Below are positions 48,801 through 60,500 of a stretch of 64,000 nt of DNA, piece by piece. Under the pieces are notes generated by a model. That model was given only the letters and a program-made list of their open reading frames with translations. It had not been told where the DNA came from and searched no databases. The translations under genes were made by a program, and so were the position numbers. The stretch comes from Fremontodendron californicum (taxonomy: Eukaryota > Streptophyta > Magnoliopsida > Malvales > Malvaceae). The stretch lies in the NCBI GenBank assembly GCA_030761205.1, contig JAULJL010000027.1:5399001-5463000 (forward strand), given 5' to 3'. Numbering within the stretch: position 1 is the first letter of the stretch; every line of letters begins with the position of its first letter.

Positions 48801-50299
48801 TTTTTCTTGTTGTTTGTTTGTTTGTCTTTGGAACTAGATGATTGGCCGATAGCTATGTTTTATCCTCCATCTTCGGTTTTCCCTTTTCCTTTCCTCCTCC
48901 TGTCTCTCTTTTTGACTACAGAATTGAGTTTGGTCTTCTGATTAAGTGGGAATGATCTGCTGTAATAAAGTGGCCATGATTTTGATCAATTGAATGACAC
49001 TTGTGTGTCTGACTTGCAATGTTTCACTCGTAAGGTGCAAGCCTTTAGTTCGAGAAATCGAAAAACAAGTAATAATTTGTTATATGTACGCTTTCTGGTT
49101 TGCTTCAATATGTAACAATTTTTTTAAAATTAAATGCACACTATGGGCTATTAGGCTATTAAAGTTGCTTGCAAAGTTTATGCAAATGGCATTGGCATTT
49201 TGTTCTAATAGCACCTCCCTCTGTTGTAATGTAACTTAGTTTTGGCAGGCCTGGGTTCTGGCCTGCTATTGAGTGGCCAGCCTTTGGACCTAAATGGATA
49301 AAATGGAAAAGGGTTTAGGTGGATTTGATTGAATCATGTCAGTCCACCAAGGGCATGTCTGGTTGTAGTTTCTTAAAGATCAGATTAATTGCAGGATGAA
49401 ATTTAAATGAAGCTTGATAAACTCAACTAGGAAATCAGTCATTTCGCCGATATTTGTAGTATTCTGTTTAGCATTGGATTATTAAATGTGATGCTGGTTT
49501 AATGTCTCTGTTGATACAGGAAACGGCTTTTCAGCATGATTAATGATCTTCCAACAATATTTGAAATTGTAACTGGTGCTGTCAAGAAACAAACAAAGGA
49601 GAAGTCATCGGTTTCAAATCATAGTAGCAACAAATCAAAGTCCAACTCCAAAGTGGTAAAAAGGACTTTCTGTGCATAAAATCTTATTGTTCAGTATAGA
49701 TAATTGTAACGAATATATAGGTGGCAACTATCCATGATTGTTTTAGTGATGCGTCACTGTATTATCATTTATTATTTGTAGTCAAAATAGTATTACCATG
49801 TGAAGAAGAGCTTTCGGTACGATATCTAGACAACAAGTTCAGTTGTGTGGTTCTCAATATCCAAGTAGTTGTTATGATGTTTCCTGCTGTATTGTTATTC
49901 AAGATTGGGAAACTATTTATTTATTTTTTTCTGGGTCCAAAGATTGGTCAAGTAAATGAAGTTTACCTTTATGGCTTAAGCATTATGGGCTAAGTGTTTA
50001 TAATTCGTTTGTTTTGGTGTTGGTTTTGTTTTGATCAGCGGGAATCGCAGGCGAAGTATTCAAAAGCATCAGAGCCAAAGGATGAAGAGGAAGGGTTGGA
50101 GGAGGAAGATGAAGAAGAGCATGGAGAGACCTTGTGTGGGGCTTGCGGTGAGAACTATGCATCGGATGAGTTCTGGATTTATTGCGATGTGTGTGAAACG
50201 TGGTTCCATGGGAAGTGTGTGAAGATCACTCCAGCTAGAGCTGAGCACATTAAGCAGTACAAGTGCCCATCATGCAGCAACAAGAGAGCTCGCCCTTGA
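45841..50299 (+). CDS. AL: PHD finger protein ALFIN-LIKE
   Basis: Five coding exons: 45841-45940, 47016-47048, 48449-48677, 49520-49655 and 50039-50299, all GT-AG with consistent phase, giving 252 residues, the usual length for this plant family. Residues about 8-135 are the Alfin domain (YNPRTVEEVFRDFKGRRAGM, LYGFPSEQWEVNLPAEEVPP, DWLSLVAVHSDAWLLSVAFY). A Ser/Lys-rich linker and an acidic run (about 181-194) follow. Residues 199-245 form a C4HC3 PHD finger with ligands C199, C202, C215, C218, H223, C226, C242 and C245; the fold includes GENYASDEFWIYCDVCETWF. Family members bind H3K4me2/3 and associate with PRC1 RING proteins in nuclear gene repression, and some bind GTGGNG DNA elements. The start is the first ATG and matches the family start MEGG. 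No defect is seen. Confidence 0.93.
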
Positions 50300-51200
50300 A
50301 AATCATGAAAATGTGCTCTCTCTCTCTCTCTGTGTCTTTCATGTTGACTAGTGCAGCATGTGAATGGTCACTTTGATCTAGGAAATCTCAGTTTTCAATA
50401 CTATTTTATTTGTAGTTTAGTTTATGATAATATTCCCTTGTGAAAACATTTGGAAACCCTTTTATTTGATAGGGAATTGAATTCTGTTATGTTTCAAGGT
50501 TTTATCTTTCCCAGCTGACTGATTCATCTATATCTGTTTGATGATGGAGGTGTCATTCTCATACATTCATTCTTGACTCATCATATCTTTTCTTTTCCCC
50601 AAAGGGCTCATAAATTCATGTTTCCTGGCATTTATTTTTTTTTCTAAAGAATGGTCATTAAGGTTAAAGAAGATATAATCCCATTTGGTTGAATTTGAGG
50701 ACCATGCTCTACCAAATTTCTGGGCTAGTTTAGTGAATTGAGTGGAGAACTGAGAAATTTAATTACCGGGTCCAAGTTCCAACCTACGTCTTTATGAGGA
50801 AGCTTTAAACCATGTGAGATTTGATTCATTACCTAATAATCTTATCTAATTTCAGCTTGAAACAAGTACGAAAATGCATATGTTTCAAATTTTATATAAT
50901 ATGAATTATTAATACATTAAAATTTATATAATTGTAAAACATTTTTACTATGATTATAAAAAATAAAAAAAATATGAATACAATATAAATCATAATTTTT
51001 TTTTGGTTCTGAAACTCAAATTATTTCTCTTATTCGAGAAACAAATTAAATATTATAAAGCTCCAAAATTCCTTATTTCCATATCCATCCAAATCTGAGG
51101 TAGACCCACCACCACCCATTATAAAACAACACACTAAAAAAATCAGGATTATCTCAACTTCCTTTTCTTTCTCATCCACTAACATCTGCCGGTTAATCAA
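50300..51200. other. 3' region of the Alfin-like gene and spacer
   Basis: A (CT)n tract at 50316-50331 lies just after the stop. The rest is A+T-rich with no gene seen. Confidence 0.4.
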
Positions 51201-51204
51201 AAAC

Positions 51205-51780
51205 GAATAGATCGGTCCAAGGGTCGGGTTATCTGTTCAAGTTTAAAAGTTTGTCTATATTTGAGAGGACTTGGATAAAATACTAGGTTCGAAAAATGGG
51301 CTTGGACAAAAAAATTAAGTCTGTTTAAAATATGGGTCGGGCTTTGGCTCCAACATTCAAGGCCCGAGCCCTGCCTGACCCGATCAGACCTATTTTTTAA
51401 TTAAATAATATATTATTTATATTTATATATATATATATATTATATAATTTATGTCATTTTAAATATATAATATTATAGTATAAATATTAAAAAATATGTT
51501 AAATTGTCTATATTTAAGAACTTAATAAAAAAATATATAAATTTATTAAATATTAAATAATAAAAATATATATATTTTTAAAAAAATTTAGAAAAAATAA
51601 TATGGACGAATCTAAACGGGTTTGGGCTATCCATTTACAAATATAAACGAATTTTGACAAAATTTGAAGTTCATATTTCGGACCGAATCGGATTTGAACA
51701 AATAAATATAATATTAATACCATAAATAGACCCGATCCAAATTCGATTCCAACCCAGCCCGACTCATGGACACCTCTAGA
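51205..51780. repeat. GGGCCGGG-type repeat, degenerate foldback
   Basis: The left part has GGTCCAAGGGTCGGGTTAT and GGCCCGAGCCCTGCCTGACCCGATCAGACC. The right part has CATAAATAGACCCGATCC and CCAGCCCGACTCATGGACACCTC in the inverse sense. A TA tract lies at about 51426-51440. Related to the repeat at 3352 and to the middle arms of 38510-39930. Confidence 0.45.
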
Positions 51781-52252
51781 TAGAACCAACGGTAATGCTT
51801 AACGCAATATCTCAATAAGGGTTAAATCATTCAATCAACTGAAAAAAACATGAAATCATGGTTTTGCAAGATTTTCAATCAAATCCATTAAAAACCCTAG
51901 ATTCCTCAAAGGTCATCTACTTTCCCATGGGCCATTCTCATCCCTAACAAGATGCCACTCCGTTTTCTATCAAAGGAATCTTGAGATATTCCATAAATTG
52001 ATGACAAATGGAAGACGTCAAACAAATGAAGATGACCCACAAATTTTAAAATCCTTTCTAAATTAGATGTTAATCCAAGATTAAGTATAGTGGGAAGAAA
52101 GAAAGGGATTTATATTCATATTGAGATAAACCTGCAGCCAGATTACATTCACCAACCTACATTAAAAGCATGATTTAGACAAAGATCAAAGAACCCAGAA
52201 AAAACCTCTGATTCCCATTGTTTCTTTTTAAGTTTTCCCCTATTCTTTTTCA

Positions 52253-52675
52253 TTATATCAAGCTGTCTTGATTCTTGGCTGAGAGCCGTTTCAGGAGCTC
52301 ATAAGTAGTGATCATTGTTGCAGAGATTGACATAGACGCCCACCGTGGCCCCAACCCTCTATAACAAGCCAACCACCCACCTTCTTTAACCAAATTCCTA
52401 ACTGTTTGCCCAATTTTTGGTCCACGCCTCCCATTCTCTTCCCCATCAAGTGGCATTGTAATCAAAGCTGATACCCCTCCAGCCATAGCTGCACTGACTC
52501 CCTGAACTGCCATAATCGTCTTCGAATCAGGCCTAATTGTATTATTATTACTCTCGTCTTCTTTTTTCCAAAAGTAACATTCAATGCCTCTCCAAACAAG
52601 TCTCTGAGCAACTGAATAAGATGCCCACCACACTACATTAGATGGAGCATATTGCATCAACAATGACGTTGTCTG
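52253..52675 (-). pseudogene. Mitochondrial carrier (SLC25) pseudogene fragment
   Basis: The frame encodes only the C-terminal third of a plant mitochondrial substrate carrier resembling Arabidopsis At5g26200 (family recalled from memory). Recognisable parts are SNVVWWASYSVAQRLVW, KPDSKTIMAVQGVSAA-like sequence, SALITMPLD and KIGQTVRNLVKEGGW, then a normal-looking end. The third carrier signature PxDxxKxRxQ is broken: PLD is followed at once by GEENGRR, so about ten codons (TIKTRLQVLD in the family) are missing in frame. Upstream, homology stops at about 52675 and there is no start or first two repeats. The fragment lacks the residues that form the transport salt bridge, so it should not transport. 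It has no introns, but carriers of this type may lack them anyway. Confidence 0.75.
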
Positions 52676-52977
52676 TGAAAATCCATTCTAGATCTTTATC
52701 AGCCCTCAGAAAAAATACAGTCTACACCATTGATTAGGAGACTAGTGTTGAGGGAAAAAACGATCTCACATCGACTAGTCAAGAATTAAACTGTGATTTT
52801 ATAAAACAAAGATTACCCTTCCCCTATGAGAGCCTTTTTCAAAAGACAAAATCGTAAAAACAATTTTTAGATCTCTAAAGCGGACAATACTCCAGCAATC
52901 TTTGCATAACACCTATGTTAAAATCAATATCCCAAAACCTCTATACAATCCCTTAGGACCATTGGTGTTAATTATTT
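52676..52977. other. Spacer between carrier pseudogene and CACTA relic
   Basis: Unique-looking sequence. On the minus strand it should carry the missing carrier N-terminal region if that were present; it does not. Confidence 0.4.
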
Positions 52978-54770
52978 CAATACAAGAGGACAGACTTTTA
53001 CCGATGGAACATCCGTCGATAAAAGTGTAAATTTCGTCGGTGATACTAATTCGATCGGTAAAAAAAAAATCTAGTGGTAAAGTTTATTTACCAACGGACT
53101 TTTACCGACGAAATATTTTGTCGGTATTGATTTACTTTACCAACGGAATAGTACGGACGAAATTTTTCGTCGTTATTATCGTATCACCGACGAAAATGTT
53201 CCATCGTTATTTTCTTTACCGACAAAATATTATAACGGAATATCCCGTTGGTGATAGTGTTACCGACATATGGATTCCGTCGGTAAATGTATTTTACTGA
53301 CGGATTATTCCGTAGTTAATTATTTTATTTTAAAAAAAAATAAAATAAATATTTAAAAAGAAAAAAGAAAAATTTATATAATTCACCATAAAAAATAAAA
53401 TGAAATCCGTAAATAATATTAACTTTACATAAAATATATACATAAAAATAAAATAAAATCCGTAAAATAAAATGGAATCCGTAAATGAAAATTTTATATT
53501 AAATATATATTGAATGCTCATAAAATATATTACTTGACAGATCATGCAATTACAAAATGAATAAATAATATTAACTTTCTAATAATCATCATTCTCGTTG
53601 TTCTCATCAGAATCATTATCATCGCTGTCATCATAATCTTCTTTTTCTTCTTCTTCTTCTTCTTCTTCTTCTTCTTCTTCTTCTTCTTCATTTGTTCTCT
53701 GAATATTAATGTTTACTTCCTCGAAATCAGCATGAACCAAAAGTTGAGGATTGTCAAGATCTTTTGAATGTGTTACAATGGTGGGAGTAGGCATATCCAT
53801 TTGTTGATAAACCCTTTCGTTTAGATCAATTATTTCTCTTGCACGAGATCCAATGTCAAATCTACTACTAATCTTTGTTTTGAACACAACCCACCAGTCT
53901 CGACGTTCTATTTTATTCGATGGATAAGAACTGTAATATACTTGTTGACATTGATGAACTGAAACAAAAGGTTCATTACAAGCAAGTATTGACCTGTACT
54001 TTATTTCAACAAGCCCATTATGAGGATCTACCCGAATTCCTTTATCCGTATCAAACCATCGACATTTAAAAAGTACGACCCGATTTCTCAGACCAAAATA
54101 TTCTAACTCCACAATGTCTAACAACATTCCATAAAAGTCATACGAAGAATCGTTATAACAGTCGTCTTTGGCGTATACACCGCTATTTATGGTTTTTCGA
54201 TTTTTTCCATAATCTAAAGTATGAAACTTGAAACTATTAACGAAATATCCAAAATAACATCAACCCATACGTCATGGACCATAAGATAACTCAACTATAC
54301 GAGAGTTATGTTGACTTGAATCTTGCTGAACTTATGAACGGTGAACGAAAAACAATATTACATTCAATATCAAATTGTATCAAGCATTAGCGGAACATAG
54401 AAATTAAAGAATACTTACGTAGTCCTTAAACCATTTTCTAAATCTACCTGCACGGATTTTCTCCAACTCACCATCTGTAATGTACAGTGCATCGATTTTC
54501 ACTATCTCATCAAACACCTTAAAAATGATTGGATACATAATGAGTTTCCCTAATTTAATTATACAATTAATTAATATTTGAGAGAACAGTAAATCTCTTA
54601 CTCAATATAAGGTATGACTTCTTCGCAATTTATTAATACATATAATTTAGCTGCATCGTACTCATCGTGCTCTAAGTAACAAGCTTTCGTTTTTTCGGAC
54701 CAAAAGATCTCCTTTCATGTGTGAAAACTGAGAGTCGTCCCATGATATTAATCCTTTCGGCGTCATACAA
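52978..54770 (-). mobile_element. CACTA (En/Spm-like) transposon remnant, 3' portion
   Basis: A degenerate terminus CAATACAAGAGGACAG (52978) replaces the usual CACTACAAGAAAA. About 330 bp of subterminal repeats follows: more than fifteen direct and inverted copies of a TTACCGACGGAA-type word between 52998 and 53320. Inside this border on the minus strand is coding sequence for the second CACTA protein (DUF4216). The 5' half with the transposase is not seen. Subterminal arrays of this kind are the binding sites for CACTA transposases. Confidence 0.8.
53579..54259 (-). pseudogene. CACTA-associated DUF4216 protein fragment
   Basis: The open part contains the family motifs GYFVNSFKFHT, TINSGVYAKDDC, DFYGMLLDIVELEYFG, VVLFKCRWFDTDKGIRVD, PFVSVHQCQQVYY and RRDWWVVFKTK. 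An acidic tail follows, with a run of Glu from a (CTT)n microsatellite (53639-53690). Two in-frame stops (54260-54262 and 54272-54274) lie just upstream, in a region that still reads SYGP and GYFVN. Further in-frame remnants (LYITDGELEKIRAGRFRKWF near 54425-54520; HDEYDAAKLYVLINCEEVIPY near 54607-54675) show that the gene once continued. It is not expected to make a full protein. Confidence 0.75.
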
Positions 54771-55150
54771 AAAAATAATAAATTATTTTTGAGCATATAT
54801 AGGTGTTGGTTACTCTTGTATTACATTGTTTTAATCTTTTTTACGGTAAATAAAAAATATGAACTATTTTTGAGCATGTATTGGTGTCGGTAACTCTTGT
54901 ATTACGTTGTTTTAATCCTTTCGACATCAAATAAAAATCATAAACTATTTTTGTGCATATATAAATGTCGGTAATGATTGTATCACATTGTTTTAATCCA
55001 TTTGATGTCAAATAACAATTTTTTTTTACTTTTGTTAAGGTTTTAATCCTTTCGGTGTCAAATAAAAATAATAAATTAATTTTGATCATATATAAGTGTC
55101 GATAACGCTTGTATTATGTTGTTTTAATCCTTTCAGCGTCATATAATAAA
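54740..55150. repeat. 81-bp tandem repeat array
   Basis: The word TTTTAATCCTTTCGGCGTCA recurs near 54747, 54830, 54911, 54992, 55042 and 55123. The spacing is 81-83 bp except for one 50-bp step, so there are about five units, one of them shortened. Each unit also contains TTTTTGAGCATATATAGGTGTCGGTAACTCTTGTATTAC. The copies have diverged, so it is not recent. Confidence 0.75.
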
Positions 55151-55589
55151 TTAGGTCAACACAATACTTAAAAATATATATTTATTTGGGTAAATTACTT
55201 TAAATTTAAAACTAGAATATATATGAATTATTTCATATAAAATATTGAAATTTGAATGTTACAAATTGAAACTTTTGAATTTCAAAATTGCACCATTAAT
55301 ACTAATTAATGCAACTCCAAAAAATATGTTTTTAGTATACTTAATTTCTCTTTTATGATCTATTCTTTTTTTCCTTCATTAATCCTCTTCCTCCGATAAT
55401 GCCCACCAGCATTAAAGTGGTGTTGTCACGATGCAGCAGAAAAATATACACAAAAATAGTGTCATACATTGTTTTAATATTTTATGGTAGATTTTTTTTA
55501 ACTAGGTTAAGAAATTCTCACATATCTTATTTTTTTTTTAATTATTTTTTTTTATTATATGTTAAGGTATTTGTCATCCTACTGACCTT
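55151..55589. other. Spacer, A+T-rich
   Basis: No coding or repeat structure is recognised apart from T runs near 55530-55560. Confidence 0.4.
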
Positions 55590-55992
55590 GATGGCAGTCA
55601 TAGACAGACGGTGAAGAGCGTCGAATTCAATGGACAGCTTGGGTCGTCGGTGGGGGAGTGATCGATGTAGCAAAATGAAGGTGACCGCGCATGCATGGTT
55701 GCAATGTGTAATGGAGTCTCATGGAAGTAAGTGAAACCCTATCAAGAATAAGCTCATCTTCTTCAAACAGCGTATCCATGGCGGCTACATGCCCACTTAA
55801 TGCTGCTTGGTATAAAGACTGCCTTCCATATTTTGCTTCGTGGCCTAATTGCGATTCTAATGGCGAAATTAAGGGATGTGAGGACATCATTTTCATTGTT
55901 GTTGATGGTGTTTTAGCTAGGCCAGTAGCTAGTTGACTTACTGGTAGAAAGAGAGTTGGAGAGCTGTAAAGCTGGACCTGAAATGGGAACAA
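55590..55992 (-). pseudogene. Ankyrin-repeat protein pseudogene fragment
   Basis: On the minus strand, EAKYGRQSLYQAALSGHVAA and DELILDRVSLT read as an ankyrin unit. The expected continuation is present, but in other frames: FHETPLHIATM is in one frame, RGHLHFATS returns to the first, and RRPKLSIEFDALHR is in a third. At least two or three single-base frameshifts therefore split one ankyrin repeat domain. The pattern resembles plant BDA1-like ankyrin proteins. The rest of the gene, including any C-terminal PGG membrane domain, is not found nearby. A short 5' exon with an intact reading frame cannot be excluded. Confidence 0.65.
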
Positions 55993-57517
55993 AAATCAGA
56001 AGAGGGCCAAAGTTATGATTTCGGAATGCACTCCGGTACTTAAGTTAGCAATAATTTAAAAGAGAAAGAATAGAGAGCAAAGCATAACGTAAAAATGCTT
56101 TTGGATTAATCTGGGGCTGCCCGCCTAGTCTATCTGCCTACTAGCTATTGTAACTACCTGCCCACATATGTCCTGTGTGACCAGGTTGTATAGGGACATA
56201 TGTCATTTTGAAAGATGTAATTGATGGTCGCCTCTTGAGTCTAACTTGATGTTAGACTTTAGCATTATATAATATGGGTATATCAATTATCATGGTCATG
56301 GCATATATAATATACTAGATCGTTTTCACTGTATACCATCTTCACCAATTATTGCACAAAATGCTTGGCTTGATTTAGCTTCGGTCTTTTAATTTACATA
56401 TATTAGAACAAAAACAAAAACCATTGTTAATTTAAACTTTAACTGTATATGTGTTAATTTTTTTAATCAATTTTTGGTATTAAATTTATAAAAGTTTATA
56501 CTTTTAAGTTCATATAATAAAAGATCGAGAGCTTAACGGGGTTGAAGCAACTTATCTCCATGGGGTTTCAGCCTTCACATAACATTTTCATTGCAAAGAC
56601 CAGTTATTTGATTGCCAAATGCTGCCTACTTGTTGGAAGATTGCAAGGCGATGCTGGCAATTCCAGTAGCCACCATCAGAATATTGTCTATTAATCTGTT
56701 TGCTAGATTGACCACAACTTTCTCTCTTTTCTTTTCTTTTATTTTTTGGGGTATTTCTGAAGCTTTAAAAAAGCAGTTTGTCAATTTGATGCTGATGGTG
56801 GTATTTGCCGTCGGCTCATTTGACCCAACCCTTCCACTAGTGCTTGTTCATTTTGGAGGCTTTCGAAATGTGGCAACTAAGCTTTAGGACATTCAAGGCT
56901 AAGGCACATGCAATAATAGTCGGATACCAATTTGACCCTTGTTCAAGATTGTGGGTGCTGCTTTTGCCTAGTATAAATACTATTTTTATTTTTTTTTGCA
57001 CCCCTTTAAAGACTAATGTTAACTTCGTCGATATAACGTCTCAATTTCTTACGACACTGCTTCCCCTCCAAGTCCAACCCATATGGGTTACTTTCCGGAA
57101 AGCAGATTTTTAATTGTCTTCAAATACATCTTAAAAAATTTATTCCAATTTCTTTTATAGTTTCTTTTATCATTTTTTTTATAGTTTCTTTTTCACAGGA
57201 GTATACATCCAACTATACATCTACGTAAACAACTGGTTTACTCGTTTAACCAGTTTTATCTTTCTAATTTTACTTTCTTTTTTTTTTTATATAAAAAAAA
57301 AAAGTAATAAATGATATGGCAATTTTACTTTAAGCACATGAAGGAATGAACCTTAATATACAGATCATATTTGTACCTACAAAATTTTAAGGATTGTTCA
57401 TCATCTTCAGCTTCTCGTAGGCAGCTCCTAAATTAGCTTACATAATGTGTAGGATATTTCCTCATTTATCCTCCCTTTAACCTCTACAGGTCTCCATCCT
57501 TCAATCGAACAGTGTGT
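55993..57517. other. Intergenic, no gene recognised
   Basis: Open frames of 89-91 codons at 56612-57113 overlap each other and cannot be matched to a family. The segment near 57250-57500 is probably the 3' flank of midasin. A poly(T/A) stretch lies at 57279-57302. Confidence 0.45.
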
Positions 57518-60500
57518 CTAGTCTCTTGAATTTTGCATAAGCTCAAACCACTGTCAACAGCAAGAGCAAAACCAAAATTCATTCATTGCTAATCAAATAA
57601 ATAAAAATCAAGCATAGATACAAATAATCGCCTAGAGTCAAATTACCTGTCTCAATAAATCTGCTAGGGTCTTAGGAAGTGCTTCAATATTCCTCAACAC
57701 AACATAGTATGGGAAGGGAAAAGAATTTAGATACTTCGAAACCGAGATTTTAAATTGATTGTTCTTGTCCTGACTAGTTATTACCTCCTGTAGACCAAAC
57801 AAGGATGTTTAAAAAAAAAAAAAAAAAATCAAAACAAATCACGGCAATAGAGGAGGTTTAATCTTCTCAGGCAAAGATTGCAGGCCTCAACGTACCTGAA
57901 GATCCATGATTGATTCCTGCAGGCTATCAAGAATCAAAAAAGCAACCATTCGCTTACTACTTAGGACATCCCTAACACTCCGCTTCAACTTCTCCTGCAT
58001 ACATAGTGAATAAACACACGAGTAAATAAACAAGGATTTTAATCCGGATCGCCCCTCTCGTTTTTCCTTTCAGCAAAATATAGAGGTACCTTCTCATGTA
58101 ATCGACCATCCCCAATAATTAAAACAAGTTGCTGTAGCGGGTTTTGTCCAGAAGGAAGTCGTGCATTTGTAACTGCAGTATCCAGCTTCTTATTTAAAAA
58201 TGTTAACAGATCAACAACCGGTTCATCTGTGATCGTATTCTCTTGTTTGAATGTCAAACTAGAAATCATCTGTCGCGGAAAAATATTTAAAAAAGAAAAT
58301 CAGTCATGTTAGAGATGAATACAACTTCACAAGATCCAAAAGAGAGAAAAAAAGATTATAAAATCCACATTCTCAGAGTCTTCAGAGAGAGAGAGATTAG
58401 ACACACATACAGCCTAAATGGAAGACACAGCAATAAGGCAAATAATCCCATTCTCTTGCAAGAAGGATATTTTGGAGCACTAACCTTAACCCCTGATTCA
58501 CCAGTGAAGGGCTGATCAAAGTCATGCAACAACCTTATGTTTCCTTTCTTCCCGAAGCTGGCAACAGCCAAGTTTCCAACTTCCAATTGAGACATGGCAC
58601 GACACACAGTCACTAAAGCTTTGATTGCAACCTCACCACAACCACTTTCTGACATACTATGTGAGTCATCAACAGCAATAATAACTTGGTAATCTCGCTT
58701 GTTTGGCTTGGTCCGCCTTAGCCAGATTTTATCTTTCTGGTAATGACTTGCTATGTACGGAATGACCTATAATTCCCAAGCACATAAATGAGTTGAGAGA
58801 AAAAGACAATTTTGCAAAACAAATAACATATATATAGTAGGTTTACACGCTATGTAACATATACTATACCTTCTTCATGTTAATCCTTTTGCCAGTCTTA
58901 TAATCCCCTTGGAGTTTGCTGGCAAGAGTGGGTTCCATAACAAGACGTAGTTGTTCAGCCAACTCCTGGGATAATCTTGTTGTAAGCAGCTCATATCTTT
59001 TCCAAAGAGCCGTTGCATTATTTCTGACATCACCTGAAACTTCTTCAAGGTCTAGGGCTTGTCCCATTTCCTCTTCACTTATAGAAAGTCTGTTGAGTTG
59101 ATATACATCCTCACTCAAGTAAGACTTCTTTACAGAGACCAAGCACTCTGAAAGGTTTCCTGGATCACCATCATAATGACTATGGTCTCCAGGGGATTGA
59201 TGATTTGCTCGCTCCTCTAACTCTGAAACCTGAATCTGCTCCTCCATCTTATTTCTAATGATTGAGGAAGAGTGCTTAATAGGATACTCCTCAGAATTTT
59301 GCTCATCTATTTCCATATTAGTGACACCGTCTTCCTTGTCCACAACAGTATTTTCATCAGGCTTATTGACATTGACATCAGCATCAATCTGCTCAGCCGT
59401 AGCAGGTCCCAGTGCCTGAGCTGTTCCTTTTTCAACCTCAGAGACATAACCATACTCATTAGCATTCTCATCCTCAATTTCTCCATGTGACTCCTTGTTA
59501 TCATCCTGAAGATCAACAGAGATGTTGACTCTTTCTTTCCACTTCTCAAGTGCATCCCCAACATTTCTGTAAGGGTTTGATTGTTGTTTCTGAAAGGGAG
59601 CAGCATCCGGGCGAGGAAACTCTGATTTTGGATGATGATCACCAAACTTCCCATTATTTGATGAGTCAGCAACCATGATATTCAAGTCAGAATTGTTAGT
59701 GGAAGGATAATTTCTCTGAGCAAGGTCATTGTAAATGTCACTGCTATTAGCCCAGTTTGCTTCGGGCGCAACATTACTCACATCCAATACCTCACTGTTT
59801 GGATGTGTTGCAGCTCCCGCATTAGGAACATGATCACCATTGACATCAGAAATTTCCAATTCTGAAACATCTTTCCTTGCTGCCATTTGGTTTATCTCAG
59901 GATCCTCCTTGTGATCTCTACCAAGATCATCCTTCTCAGAAGTTGCATCCACCTTCTCATCCTTTTCAGAGATTCCATCATTTCTTTCACTCTCCATCTC
60001 TTCAATAGTTTCATCAAAAGGATTTGAGTTACCTTCATTAGTCCCATCTTTAGCAGATTCTTCTTCCTCATCTGCACCATTTTCTTCCTTGACATCAGTT
60101 TCCTCTTTTTCATCCATGTTGATATCTTCACTAGAACTTTGATTCAACTCATCAAGTTTCAACCCAGTTGGATCAGCAAATGCCTCTTCTTTGTTCAAGT
60201 TCAGGTCTTCAATGTTCTCATTCTCATCAAGATCAGCCTGGTTTTCAGTCTCACTAGTTTCCTTCTCAAGTTCATCCATTTTATTTTCTTCAGGTTCATC
60301 AGCGGTACCAGCAGATTCTTCCTTCCCTCTAAACTCCCTACTGCTTGTGTCACTGTCCCTAACTGAAGGCCCAGATTCATACTTTTCGTTGTTATTTGGA
60401 TTGTCATCATCATCCTTGTCCCGAAGCTTCTCATCAACTACTTCACTCTTTTCTCCAGTTTCCCCCATAGCAGACTCCAATTGCTGATCCTCAGTATCTT

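Noticed and set aside
49721..49993. 90-codon frame in the last intron of the Alfin-like gene
   Set aside because: Intronic, with no family match; the flanking splice sites are strong.
55721..55936. Plus-strand frame across the ankyrin pseudogene
   Set aside because: Complement of the ankyrin-like minus-strand sequence.
56612..57113. Two hydrophobic frames considered as a PGG-type membrane end of the ankyrin gene
   Set aside because: They are on the opposite strand and at the wrong side of the ankyrin fragment, and similarity is too weak.
59892..60487. Lys/Arg/Met- and Ser-rich frames within the midasin acidic exon
   Set aside because: Frame-shifted or antisense shadows of the Asp/Glu-rich coding sequence.
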